A stretch of DNA of 64,000 nucleotides from Closterium sp. Naga37s-1 (lineage: Eukaryota > Streptophyta > Zygnematophyceae > Desmidiales > Closteriaceae): assembly GCA_947471745.1 (NCBI GenBank), contig CANJKZ010000530.1:1-64000 (forward strand), written 5' to 3'. This document shows positions 10,173 to 21,460 of the stretch, one piece after another. Both the position numbers and the translations under genes were made by a program. Position 1 is the stretch's first letter; each line of letters begins with the position of its first letter. The notes under the pieces were generated by a model that was not told where the DNA came from, ran no database searches, and saw only the letters and a list, made by a program, of their open reading frames with translations.

Positions 10173-13100
10173 ATGGCTAGTCTCAATGTTCTTACCTTTG
10201 ATGCTGAAGGTCGGGCTGTTGACTTTGAGGTCTGGCTAGATGATCTGCAGCTTTTCCTACAGTGCAATAGCAAGGATGGTCTCTCACTGTTCGATCTCAC
10301 TTCTGGCGCCTCTACTGCCCCTACTGCTGATGCTGACATTACTGTTCGCTCGCAGTGGCTCACGCGCGATGCTGCTGCTCGTCTTGCTGTGCGCAACCAC
10401 CTGCCGTCTACTGAGCGCGCGCACTTTAGTCAGTACAAGAGTGCTAGGGCTCTGTACGACGCTGTAGTTGCACGCTACTCCTCCCCTACCACTGCTGCCC
10501 TCAGCCGCCTCATGCTGCCGTACCTTTTTCCTGACCTTGCCGCCTTTTCCACAGTTGCTGACCTAGTTGCTCACCTCCGCACTAGTGACGCTCGCTACCG
10601 CGCTGCCCTTCCCACTGCGTTTCTTCCCACGAACTCCCCCCCCATGTACATCACCCTTTACTACCTAGTCACCCGCCTCCCTGACTCTCTCTCCTCAGTC
10701 AGGGATCACTTTCTCTCCCTTTGCCCTACCGAGCTGACTGTCGACTTGCTAGAGGAGCGCCTAGCTGCAGCTGAGAAGAGTATCTTAGCTGTTGGGGCTT
10801 CTCGCGACGACCGTCGCACCCCCTTCTTTGATGGGTGTTCCCCTGTCCCCCTTCTCCCCTCTGTTGCCTCTGCTGTTGCTGTCGACCTCGTTGGCACTGA
10901 GGAGGTCGGCGCTGCGTCTGCCCCTAGTGGGCGACGCCGCACTGGCAAGGGCAAGGGAAGCAAGGGTGGTGGAGGGGGCGGTGGAGGAAGCGGTGGAGGA
11001 GGTGGAGGTAGTGGTGGGGGTGGTCCCGGGGGTGGGGGCGTCGGTGGCGGCGGTGGAGGCCGTGGAGGCGGTGGCGGAGGCGGTGGAGGCGGCGGCAGCG
11101 GTGCTGGAGGTAGTGGAGGAGGTGGTGCTGGTCGCGGTGCCGCCACGCAGCGTGGAGGCCTTGGTGGCGGCCAGCGTCAGCAGCAGCTGCGCACCCGTGA
11201 GACCCCGTCTGTTCAGCAGCTTCGTGAGTGGTACGCTGGGCGTGGGAGGTCTGGGGGTGCAGGTCCCTGTGCATACGTTCTTCGCACAGGCACTCGTAGC
11301 GGGGAGGTGTGTGGTCTCCCACACACCACGCAGCACTGCTTCGGCCGCCTTACTGACGCTTGGCGTACCCAGTTTCCTGACGCTGTTGAGCTTCCTCGTT
11401 GGCATGATCTGCTTCTGCAGAATGTGCCTATCTTTGATCTAGATTTTGATGTTATCCTTGCTGCCATGTATGCTCTTGCTGATATTACTGAGGGTGACTG
11501 TTACCTGCGTGTCCCGCCCGACCCGGGCACTGTGGCTGCTGCTTTAGGTGCTAGTGCGGCTGCTGCTCTAGGTGCTAGTGCGTCTGCTGCTCCAGGTGCT
11601 GGTACGTCTCCTCCCTCTGGTACTGTACCTACTGAGTCCTTTCACACCTTCACACTTGACTCTGGTGCTTCGCGCTCTTTCTTTAGAGACAGCACCACGC
11701 TCACGCCGCTCCGTCGGCCTGTTGCGGTCTCCCTTGCTGACCCCTCCGGGGGACCAGTCCTTGCACACTCCTCCACGGTTCTACCGTGTCCTGCGGCCCC
11801 GTCGGGCTTGCTGTCGGGACTCCACCTCCCCTCGTTCTCTACGAACTTGGTGAGTGGAGCTGACCTCCAGGACGCGTGGGTTGACCAGTTCACCCCTGGA
11901 GGTCAGCGTGTGACCCACTGCACTTGCTCTCGGACGGGCCGCCACCTGGCCACGTTCACCCGTCGGCCAGGGTCGAGTCTGTACACACTGACTACTGCGC
12001 CTCCTCCGGTCCCTGCGTCTGGTCAGGTAGCTGCGTCCAGTAAGGTGTTTGCTGCTGCGTCCAGGTCTAGTCCTGCGTCTGCCCCCTGCTCGTGTCGTCC
12101 TCTGGCGCACGAGACTCTCCTCTGGCACCACCGCCTTGGTCACCCCTCCCTGCCTCGTCTTCGAGGTATGGCCTCCCGTGCTCTTGTCTCTAGACTCCCC
12201 AGGTCCCTCCCTCCCCTTCCTCCGGGGCCTGCCCCCACCTATGTTCCTTGTGTCGAGGGCCGGCAGCGCGCCGCTCCTCACTCCTCCTCGTTTCCTCCGA
12301 CTGAGGCCCCTCTGCAGACTCTTCACATGGACGTGTGGGGCCCAGCCCGCGTTCGTGGACAGGGTCACGAGCGTTACTTCCTGCTGGTCGTTGACGACTA
12401 CTCGCGTTACACCACAGTCTTCCCCTTGCGCAGCAAGGGTGAGGTCACTGAGGTGTTGATCGACTGGATCCGCGGTGCTCGTCGCCAGCTTAGTGAGAGT
12501 TTCGGCTCCGACCTTCCTGTTTTACGTCTGCACTCAGACAGAGGCGGGGAGTTTTCCTCCGACCTCCTGAGAGCCTTCTGTCGTGCGGAGGGCATCCGCC
12601 AGACGTTCACGCTTCCGGCCTCCCCGCAGCAAAATGGGATTGCTGAGCGCCGCATTGGCATGGTCATGGACGTCACTCGTACGTCCATGATCCATGCGGC
12701 TGCTCCCCATTTTCTGTGGCCGTTCGCGGTTCAGTACGCTGCGCATCAGATCAACCTTCAGCCTCGTGTCTCCTTGCCGGAGACCACACCTACTCTGCGG
12801 TGGACGGGGAAGGTTGGCGATGCGTCCGCGTTCCGTGTCTGGGGATCTCGAGCTTTTGTCCGCGATACTACAGCGGACAAGCTGTCCTCCCGTGCCGTTC
12901 CCTGTGTCTTCCTTGGCTTCCCTCCTGACGCACCCGGGTGGCAGTTCTACCACCCCACCTCGCGTCGTGTTCTGTCCTCTCAGGATGTCACGTTCGACGA
13001 GTCGGTGTCGTACTACCGTCTCTTTCCCCACCGCACTGCCTCTCCCCCCCCCCCGCCGCTCTTCCTCACCCCAGGTCCTCCCCTGGTAGACCCCCTCCCC

Positions 13101-16013
13101 CCCAAGGGTCCTGCCCCCTCAGGTGTGTCCCAGGTAGACCCTGCCGAGCCGGTCGAGGTAGCTGTCGACTCAGGTGCTGCTAGGGGTGCTGAGACTGGGG
13201 GTGCTGAGTCTGGGGGTGCTGAGACTGGGGGTGCTGAGTCTGGGGGTGCTGAGACTGGGCGTGCTGAGCCTGGGGGTGTGGCGCCTGAGGGTACTGTGTC
13301 TGGAGGTGCTGAGCCTGCGCGTGCTGCGTCTGGAGGTGCTCTAGGTGTCCCGTCGCAGCGGGAGCCCCTCTCTCCACAGCGGCTTCGTGAGTGGTACTCT
13401 CGGCGCTGTTGGGTTGCTGCTGGTGCTGGTGCTGCTGGTGCTGGGGCTGCTGGAGGTGCTGGAGGTGCTACTGGAGCTACTGGAGGTGCTGGCGCTACTG
13501 GAGGTGCTTATGGTGCTAGAGCTGCTGGAGGTGCTGCTGGTGCTGGAGCTGCTGGAGCAACTGGAGGTGCTGCTGGAGCTACTGGAGGTGCTGGTGCTGC
13601 TGGAGGTGCTGCTAGAGCTACTGGTGGTGCTGGTGCTGGTGCTGCTGGAGGTGCTGCTGGGACTGGAGACCCTGGGGCTGAGGGTACCGGCTCTGTCTCT
13701 GCTGTTTCTGGAGGCGCTGCGCGGCCGCGGCCGTACTTCGTTCCGCTCCTTCAGCAGGTTCTTGGCTCCCCGCCTTCTCCGGGTCCTCCTCCTCCTCCCT
13801 TCCTGAGTCCACCACCGGTCCAGTCCCAGTCGCAGTTGCAGCCGGCCTCTCCGCTGCCTGGTCCTTCTCCTTACTCTGGTCCGACTAGAGGTCTTACGGA
13901 GCGTCGTGAGCCTGAGTCTCGTCCTGTGTCACCTGAGTCTCGTCCTGCGTCGCCTGTCCGTACTGTTCGCGCTGGTCGTGTTTCGCGTCCGCGTCTTCCT
14001 CCTGTCCCAGGCACTCACTCTATGACACTGCGTCCTTCTACTGCTCCACAGCGTGTCCCTCTGCCCTCTCCTCCTGCGTCCTCCCTTCCTGACGGTCCGG
14101 ACCCGGAGTCTGACTCCCTTCGTGCTGCTAGTCCTACTGTCACGCGCTTTCTGGCCACTGCTGTCACAAACCCTCTGTTTGAGTCCTCTGCTGCGTCTGC
14201 TCTCGTTGCTGAGCTTGTTGACTTTGCTGCAGCCTGTCGCCTAGACTACGCTGCTAGTCTTGTTGCTGAGTCTGTGTCTGCGTCTGTCTGTCCTCCGTCC
14301 GTCGGGGGTGAGTGTGCTCTTGGCACGGACGTCCTTGAGGACAGACAGGAGGACCTTGAGTGTTTTGCTGCTGCTTCACCTCATCTCGTGTCCATGCTGC
14401 TTGCCCCTGAGGGAGACCCGGATGCACTAGACATCCCGACCCCGCGCTCTTACGCAGAGGCGATAGAGGGTCCCTACTCCTCTCAGTGGCAGGCAGCCAT
14501 GGACGCAGAGATGGCTTCCTGGAAGTCCACAGGCACCTACGTAGACGAGGTTCCCCCACCTGGGGCGAACATCGTCAGTGGCATGTGGATCTTCAGGGTG
14601 AAGCGACCGCCGGGTTCTCCGCCTGCCTTCAAGGCGCGTTACGTTGCACGTGGCTTCAGTCAGCGACAGGGAGTTGACTTCTTTCAGACCTTCTCCCCTA
14701 CCCCGAAGATGACCACTCTTTGGGTACTGCTGCACGTTGCTGCTCAGCGTGACTACGAGCTCCACTCGCTTGACTTCAGCACAGCCTTCCTACAGGGCAG
14801 CCTGCACGAGGAGATCTGGCTGCGCCGCCCACCTGGCTTCACTGGGTCGTTTCCTGCTGGTACCCAGTGGAGCCTCCGGCGGCCAGTCTACGGTCTCCGC
14901 CAGGCGCCCCGTGAGTGGCACGACACGCTCAGGACGACTCTTGCTGCTCTTGGTTTTGCTCCTTCCACTGCTGACCCTTCTCTGTTTCTACGCACTGACG
15001 CTACTCTGCCGCCGTTCTACGTTCTTGTGTACGTAGACGACCTTGTCTTTGCTACTGCTGACACGGAGGCACTCGCCCACGTGAAGTCCGAGCTGCAGAA
15101 GAGACACACGTGCACAGACCTGGGTGAGCTCACAAGCTATCTTGGCTTGCGGATCACCCGGGACAGAGCACAGCGCACCATTACCTTGACTCAGTCACAC
15201 ATGGTGGAGCAGGTCCTTCAGCGCTTCGGCTTCACCTACTCCTCGCCACAGTCCACTCCTCTGCCTACCGGTCACTCGCTCTCAGCTCCACCTTCGGACG
15301 AGTCCGTAGAGCCGAGTGGCCCGTATCCAGAGCTTGTGGGCTGCCTCATGTACCTGATGACTTGCACACGACCTGACCTCGCATACCCTCTCAGCCTTCT
15401 GGCTCACTACGTGGCTCCCGGCAGGCACCGAAAGGTGCACTGGGATGCTGCGAAGAGGGTGTTGCGATACTTGTGCAGTACATCGGGCATGGGGCTCGTG
15501 CTTGGAGGACGGGCTCGAGTTGTCCTCACTGGTCACGCTGACGCCTCCTGGGTTGACGACTTGGCTACGCAGCGGTCGTCACAGGGTTACACCTTCAGCC
15601 TTGGCTCCGGTTCTGTCTCCTAGCGGTCTACCCGCTCTTCTTCTGTTCTCAGCTCCAGTTGTGAGGCTGAGATCTACGCTGGGGCCATGGCTGCACAGGA
15701 GCTTCGCTGGCTCACCTACCTGCTGACCGACTTGGGAGAGGCGCCTCGTTCTCCTCCAGTTCTGTACGTCGACAACAAGGCCATGCTAGCCTTATGTCAG
15801 GAGCACAGACTGGAGCACAGAACGAAGCACATTGCTCTGCGCTACTTCCTTGCTCGAGAGTTGCAGTAGCGTGGCCAGCTTCGTCTTGCTTACGTGGCCT
15901 CTCAGGCCAACAATGCTGATGTCTTCTCCAAGGCACTTCAGCCTTGTGATCATCAGCGTTTCTGTACTGTGTTAGGCCTTGTACCTACTGTGCCTCACTT
16001 GTTGACTTCTTGA
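10173..16013 (+). pseudogene. gag-pol polyprotein of B, nearly intact
   Basis: One polyprotein frame in copia order. Gag (MASLNVLTFDAEGRAVDFEVW start) ~10173-10900; a Gly-rich stretch ~10960-11160; a derived zinc knuckle CGLPHTTQHCF ~11310-11342; aspartic protease FTLDSGASRSFFRD ~11650-11690; pre-integrase HHRLGHPS ~12127-12150; integrase core with DVWGP (~12329), HSDRGGEF (~12531) and ERR (~12645), giving a D-x35-E spacing; a Gly/Ala/Glu repeat hinge ~13150-13720; RT with FKARYVARGFSQRQG (~14630) and YVDD (~15031); RNase H ~15540-15860; tail ending near PHLLTS. The gene packages, copies and integrates the element. About two breaks. Confidence 0.9.
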
Positions 16014-16115
16014 CTCTGCTTGTACTGTACTCTATATACTTATACCTGCATGCTTACACTTGCTAGGTTGTGTTCACTGTACTGTTTACTTTCCATTATA
16101 TAACTCTGCATGTGA

Positions 16116-16210
16116 ACTGGCCTTATGGCCCTTTGCTTGTGCTCAGACTGTGTGGTGACTTTTTGATCCACCCTGAGCTTGCTTTGCTTTTCTTGACTGG
16201 TCTTGTGACC
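16116..16210 (+). promoter_or_regulatory. conserved 3' hairpin block of B
   Basis: Three possible RNA stems between the pol stop and the purine tract: GGCC-UUAU-GGCC (16116-16131), GCUCAG...CUGAGC with an inner GUGG/CCAC (16141-16178), and GGUC-UUGU-GACC (16196-16210). Equivalent blocks occur in A, C, D, E, F, G and H. Function unknown; packaging, dimerisation or 3'-end formation are possibilities. Confidence 0.6.
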
Positions 16211-16242
16211 TCTTGTTCTCCCCCACTTTGCCTATGGGGGTG

Positions 16243-16375
16243 TGTCAAACTTATATCTGCTATGGTCTATTTAGGCTGTAGTGGGGTAGCTCTTAGTGGG
16301 TACAACACTTATGTGTTTCCTATATGTACCCATCTCATTTCTAGTTCATTCATTCTTTCGTCTATCATTCTCACA
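16243..16375 (+). repeat. 3' LTR of B
   Basis: 133 bp; begins right after the purine tract and ends CTCACA before the target duplication. Confidence 0.93.
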
Positions 16376-17806
16376 GGAAAGAGCAGGTAAAGCCAGGCGG
16401 ACGACGCAGCCAGATCTGCTCGTGCAGGCTCCCCTGAAGGAATGCAGTCGAAATTCCAAGGAGTGCAACTCGTAGTCGCGATGTGCTGCAATATGCAGCA
16501 ACACTCGAAGAGTGGTCATCTTTGGGATGGGAGCGAAGGTCTAAAAGAAGTCTAACCCCTCTCGCTAACTGAAGCCTCTCGCCACGTAGCGCGCCTTGAA
16601 CACCGGTGGTGCTCCAGGCGGCCGCTTCACCTTGTAGAGCCACATGCCACTGACAACGTTTGCCCCAGGTGGTGGGACGGCGCCGACGTAGGTGCATGTG
16701 GACCTATAAGATGCCATCTCTGCCTCCTCAGCTGCTTTCCAGTAAGAAGCCCAGGGTCCCGAGACCGCCTCAGCGCGATTGCGAGGGATCGGGATGTCAA
16801 GAGCGGCTGGATCCCCCTCAGGAGCAAGCAGCATGGCGCAGAGATGAGGAACAGTGGCCGCAAGGAAACCAAGCTCGAACTGCGTGTCCTCGAGGACCTC
16901 CAGGGGAAAAACAGGAGCACCCCCAGAGAGCGGAGAACGAGCAGGGCCACTCACAAAGTGAGCGGCGTAGTCAAGGCGGTGGGAAGAGGCAAAGCCAGCG
17001 ATAGTGGTAACAAGTGCCGAGACAGACGACAGAGGTGCAGTCGGGTGCGTGAGCAATGCGGACAATACACGGGAGACGACAGGACGAGAGGCACGGAGGT
17101 AGTCAGACAACGGGTCCTGAAACACAGTGAGGGACAACTCAGGAGGCTGTGGAAGGACAAGAGGAGGTGGAACACGAGAGCGAAGAACAAGGTGAAACGG
17201 GCCGTCGGCACGGTAACGGGACCGGCGAGGCTCTGGGGACATTGCACGACTGAGGGGAGAACGACGACTCCACTGGGACGAGGAAAGGGACTCGACAGGG
17301 GGAACAGGAGGGGTCGGTAGGGGACCACGAACAAAGCGTGCAGGTGCTGAGTCAAGAAGGTCTCTAAGTCGCTGCTGCTCCGCCTCCTCTGGCGACTGCT
17401 GCTGCGACACTTGCCCCCCCTGCTGCTCCTGTGGCTCCTCCTCTACTCACTCCTTATGTGGCTGCAACAACACCTGCTGCTGCGGCCGGGACTCCTGCTC
17501 TACCCTCTCCTGGTGCGGCCGCAAATGTGCCTGCTGCTGCGGGCGGGACTCCTGCTCTACTCTCTCCTGCTGTGGCTGCAACTGCACCTACTGCTGCAGT
17601 AGTGAATCCTCCTCTACTCTCTCCTGCTGTGGCTGGGACTCCTCCTCTACTCTCTCCTGACACTCCGACTGAGACTGCTGCTGCAGCTGCTGTTGCTGGT
17701 GGTGCCGTGAATCCTCCTCTACCCTCTCCTGACGCTCCGACTGAGACTGCTGCTGTGGCCGTGAATCCTCCTCTACTCTCTCCTGACGCTCCGACTGAGA
17801 CTGCTG

Positions 17807-17837
<31 letters not shown>

Positions 17838-20100
17838 CGTGACTCCTCCTCTACTCTCTCCTGACGCTCCGACTGAGACTGCTGCTGCCGTGCTCTCTCA
17901 AACCGCTCCTGCTCCTCCCTCTCAAACCTGTCTAAATGCTGCACTCGGGTCAGGAAACGTACAGTGCGCGGCGTAGGTGTCACAGTGCTCGTGTCTCCGG
18001 CTCCAGCACCCCCAGAACCAGAACCTCCACCAACAACACCCCCAGGGACTCCAGTGCCTCCTGCAGGAACACCCCCAGGCTCCGCAGCAACTGGCCGCGG
18101 AGGCGAACGAGGAGGGAACTGCGGAACAGACGGGAAGCCAGGGGGTGACGCGAGGCGAGGCCGCTGAGTCGAGACAGCCGTGTCCTCCTCAGGAGTGGTC
18201 TCCACTCTCACATCCCCTGCACCCCCAGAGCTGGTAACACGGGCTCCAGCAGCCCCATTACCCTCACCCTTTGCAACTGCACCTCCGGCATCCCCAGACA
18301 TGACAGGGACTAGACGCTGCAGGGGGTAAGACTGCGGAGTGACGTGCGACACACTTGACGGGGCAGGACGCGAAGGGGGTGGGGCTACTGGGGCGACCGG
18401 GGGGGGGGGGCTACTGAGGAACAGTTGGGGGGAAAAGGCCTCAAAACCTCTGTGTGGGCGACTCCTGTAGTAACTGACCGACTCATCGAAAGTGACGTCC
18501 TGAGAGGCAAAGAACTGGTGGGTGATTGGGTCATAGTACACCCAGCCTGAGCCGTCGAGTGGGAAGTCGAGAAAGACGGAGGCACGGGTGTGCGCAGACA
18601 ACTTGTTTGCGCCAGGGGCGCGAACGTGAGCTAGACAACCCCAGGCGCGGTAGTTAGCTGTTACGCCCGGAAAGCCTGTCCAAATGAAGATCGGCGTCAC
18701 CCATGGCCGTGCGTCACTGGGCCATAGGTTCAGCTAGTGCGCGGCGGACTGCATGAGGCCACAAGAACTGGGGGGCACCGACATGGCACATGGAGGTCCG
18801 AGAAACCTCCATGATCAGGCCGATGCGTCGCTCGGCTACCCCGTTCTACTGCAGCGAGTCTGGAAGCGTGTAAGACTGGATGATCCCCCGACCCTGACAG
18901 AACGTCTCCAGGCGAGTGGAAAAAAACTCACCACCACGGTCCGAGTGTAGGCGGAGCCCACACAAACCCCGGGCGCCACCCCTCGCTAGTAGCCACGGCT
19001 CAAGGACGGTAGGCAAGTCGGCCTTCCGGAAAACTGTGGTGTAGCGGGAGTAGTCGTCGACCACAATCAGGAAGTAGCGCTCCTGACGTGGGCCAAGGAC
19101 CGGGGAGGGGCCCCAGACGTCCAAGTGTAGGGTCTGTAAGGGAGTCGTGGTGGGAGGGAACGAGGAGTGAGGGGCAGCGCACTGCCGACCCTTGACGCAG
19201 GGAGTGCACGGCGGCGCAGGCGAGCAAGGAAGCGAGGCAAGCGACTCTAGGAGACCTGAGACTACATGGTGACGTACCATCCTACTGAGACGTGGGAACG
19301 ACGGGTGACCGAGACGGTGGTGCCAGAGGACCAACGGGTGGGTGAGTGACCAACAGTCGCATGACATAGCAGCTACCTGACCTGACCTGACCTGACCCAG
19401 TGTGGTGGGACCCAGTGTGTAGTGAGTACAGACCAGAGCCCGGCTCCCTGTGGAAAATGGCCAGAGGCGCCCTAGTGGCACCGACTGTGCAGGAGGCAAC
19501 ATGCTCGTGCAGTGGAAAAGTAGTGACAACTCCGAGGTCGTGGAGGTGACTGACACCCACGAGGTTCCTAGAGAACGAGGGGGTGTAGTAACCTGTGAGA
19601 AACCCAAAGGGAGCCGTTGGACACGGGAGAGTGGTGGTGCTCTCGGCAACTACAGATCCTACAGAGGGGTCAGCCAAGGCGACAGTGATTGGGGTGTGCA
19701 GTGGCGTTAGGTCGATGCAGTCGCGAAAGAAACAATTGGATGCTCCAGAGTCTAGGGTGAAGGAAAGCCATGCAGTCGGTGAGGTCGCACCCGAGCCAGC
19801 GACAAAGGCTGGTACTAGTCTAGTGGTATCTGCAGCTCCTACACTAAGAACCTCTGAGGCGCCTGGACCAGAAACTACACACGCACCAAGACTAGAAACA
19901 CAAGGCTCAAAAGCAGTTGCAGCCACGTACCGGTGTGTGTACTGGCCGGGTCCGTCAGGGCCCCGCTGTGGAGGTTGCTGCAGGCGCTGCAACTGAACCC
20001 GCCACTGCTGCAGCTACGGCCACCGGTGCAGCTGCCGTTGCCACTGCTGCTGCTGCGACCACTGCTGTTGCTGCGGCTGTCGCCACAACGAAATGGCAAG
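16376..20100 (-). pseudogene. copia gag-pol remnant of C, N-terminal part
   Basis: Reading leftwards on the minus strand: gag and protease remnants (FTLDSGASNCFFRDC ~19720), pre-integrase (HHRLGHPSFPRLS ~19300), integrase (LHLDVWGPSPVLGPRQERYF ~19075-19130; LHSDRGGEFFSTRLETF ~18900), integrase tail (VTFDESVSYYRSRPH ~18460), a Gln-rich hinge (~17400-17930) and the start of RT (KARYVARGFS ~16570). Broken in many places. Confidence 0.85.
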
Positions 20101-20159
20101 GTAGTACGCGGGGGGGGGGGTACGCTGGCGAGAGCCTAAGTTAATGCTGGTGCGTTGGG

Positions 20160-21310
20160 GTAGCCTATGCTGCTGTTGGTGATACTGGTGGCAGTCTAGG
20201 CTGCTGAGAGTGCGCTGGCGGCAGTGGAGGTTGCTGCTGGTGCTACTGGTGGCAGTCTAAGCTGCTGCTGGTGCGCTGGGGGCAGCCTATACTGCTGATG
20301 GTGCAACTGATGGTATTCTAGTACGGTGGTGAACGGTTGGGCGGGGTTGAGAGCGGTTGGGAACGGTGTTGGACGGTCAGGTGGGGCTAGGAGTGGCTTG
20401 GTGTGGTGGAATGCGGTTGAGTGCGGTTCTGGTGCTTGTGGGAGGGGATCAATGCAGTTGGATGCGGCTGGGAGCGATGGAGGGCAGTTCAGTGCGGTTG
20501 GGAGCGGTGAAGAACGGTCTAGGGCGGCGGGGGAAAAACGGGTGGGCTGTCAACGGGCGTAACGAGGGCCCGGGCGGATGCTGTTGATGCTAGTAGTTGC
20601 AGGTGCTAGCTTCAGGTGGCGCTACTTGCTGCTAATGCTGGCGCTAGATGCCGTTCTACTGGCGGTGCATTGGTGAAGGGCGCTTGCAAGCAAAAAAAAG
20701 TACGAGCGGACGGGTGGGTGGGTGCGTACGGGCGGGTAGCTACCGGCGGGTGCTTACGAGAGGCCAGGTTCGGACGAACGGGCGGGTGCGTACGGGCGAA
20801 TGCGGAGGAGAGGGCGCGTACGAACGGGCGGATGGGTGCGTATGGGCGGGTGCGTACGGGCGGATGTGTCGTCCTGGCAGGTGCGTACGGGCGGATGCGA
20901 ACGGGCGAGTGTCTACCAGCGGGGCCGTCTAAGGGAGGCCGTGGGGCCTTCTAAGGGAGGCCGCGGGGCCTTCTGCGGAGAGCTGCGGGGCCTAAGGGAG
21001 GCCGCGGGGCCTTCTAAGGAGAGCCGCGGGGCCTAAGGGAGGCCGCGGGGCCTAAGGGAGGCCACGGGGCCTTCTAAGGGAGGCCGCGGGGCCTTCTAAG
21101 AAGAGCCGCAGGGCCTAAGGGAGGCCGCGGGGCCTTCTAAGGGAGGCCGCGGGGCCTTTTAAGGAGGGCCTCGGGGCCGTCTAGGGGACGACGGGAGGAA
21201 CGAGGCGCAGGGCGACGAGACGCGAGCGCCTAAGGGAGAAAATCCGAGGCGCACGGGTGGTGGGCCCTTGACTATCGAGAGAAAAAACAATCGCTAGGGG
21301 AAACCGTCGC
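20160..21310 (-). repeat. GC-rich repeats in the leader of C
   Basis: 20160-20330 has gctgctggtgcgctgg-like repeats; 20690-20930 is built on tgcgtacgggcgggtg; 20930-21180 on ggccgcggggcctaaggga with cttctaaggga variants. The units are unrelated to those in the leader of B. Confidence 0.8.
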
Positions 21311-21319
21311 TCTATACCA

Positions 21320-21455
21320 TGTTTGAATATAAAACGTAATGAATTGACTAAGGAATACAAAACAAGAGAGATATAGGAAATGCTAACCCTAACCCAAGCA
21401 TGAATGTAACACACCTAGACTAACACACATAAACTACCACAAATATAGTTTGACA
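21320..21455 (-). repeat. 5' LTR of C
   Basis: 136 bp; on the minus strand TGTCAAACTATATTTG...TTCAAACA followed by the primer-binding site TGGTATAGAGC. Confidence 0.88.
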
Positions 21456-21460
21456 GAGAG

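Larger units (their letters stand above)
8627..16375 (+). mobile_element. Element B: nearly whole copia LTR retrotransposon
   Basis: Full-length 7749-bp Ty1/copia element inserted in the RT of C. LTRs are 8627-8759 and 16243-16375, 133 bp each, with one difference, so insertion is very recent. Primer-binding site TGGTATAGAGC at 8760-8770, purine tract CCTATGGGGGTG at 16231-16242, 1.4-kb GC-rich repetitive leader, then gag-pol. The flanks read ggaaaa on the left and ggaaa on the right, consistent with a 5-bp duplication offset by one base. It looks nearly whole, with about two breaks in pol. Confidence 0.92.
6091..21455 (-). mobile_element. Element C: copia LTR retrotransposon hosting B and a solo LTR
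   Basis: Minus-strand copia element inserted into the pol hinge of D, with target duplication gagag (6086-6090, 21456-21460). LTRs are 6091-6228 and 21320-21455; they differ by about 6 substitutions and 2 small indels (~5-6%). The primer-binding site TGGTATAGAGC (minus strand) abuts the right LTR and the purine tract abuts the left LTR. It contains a 948-bp solo LTR (6538-7485) and element B (8627-16375). Own length is about 6.7 kb. Broken in many places. Its hinge is Gln/Ala-rich, shared with E, which marks C and E as one subfamily. Confidence 0.88.

Noticed and set aside
10706-11146. Antisense Pro-rich frames opposite the Gly-rich gag segments (also at 44035-44664 and elsewhere)
   Set aside because: Shadows of GC-rich repeats on the coding strand; no recognisable protein.
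20549-20570. TGTCAACGGGC in the leader of C, like the start of the solo LTR at 6538
   Set aside because: Only about ten bases agree; no extended similarity, no end pair and no duplication.
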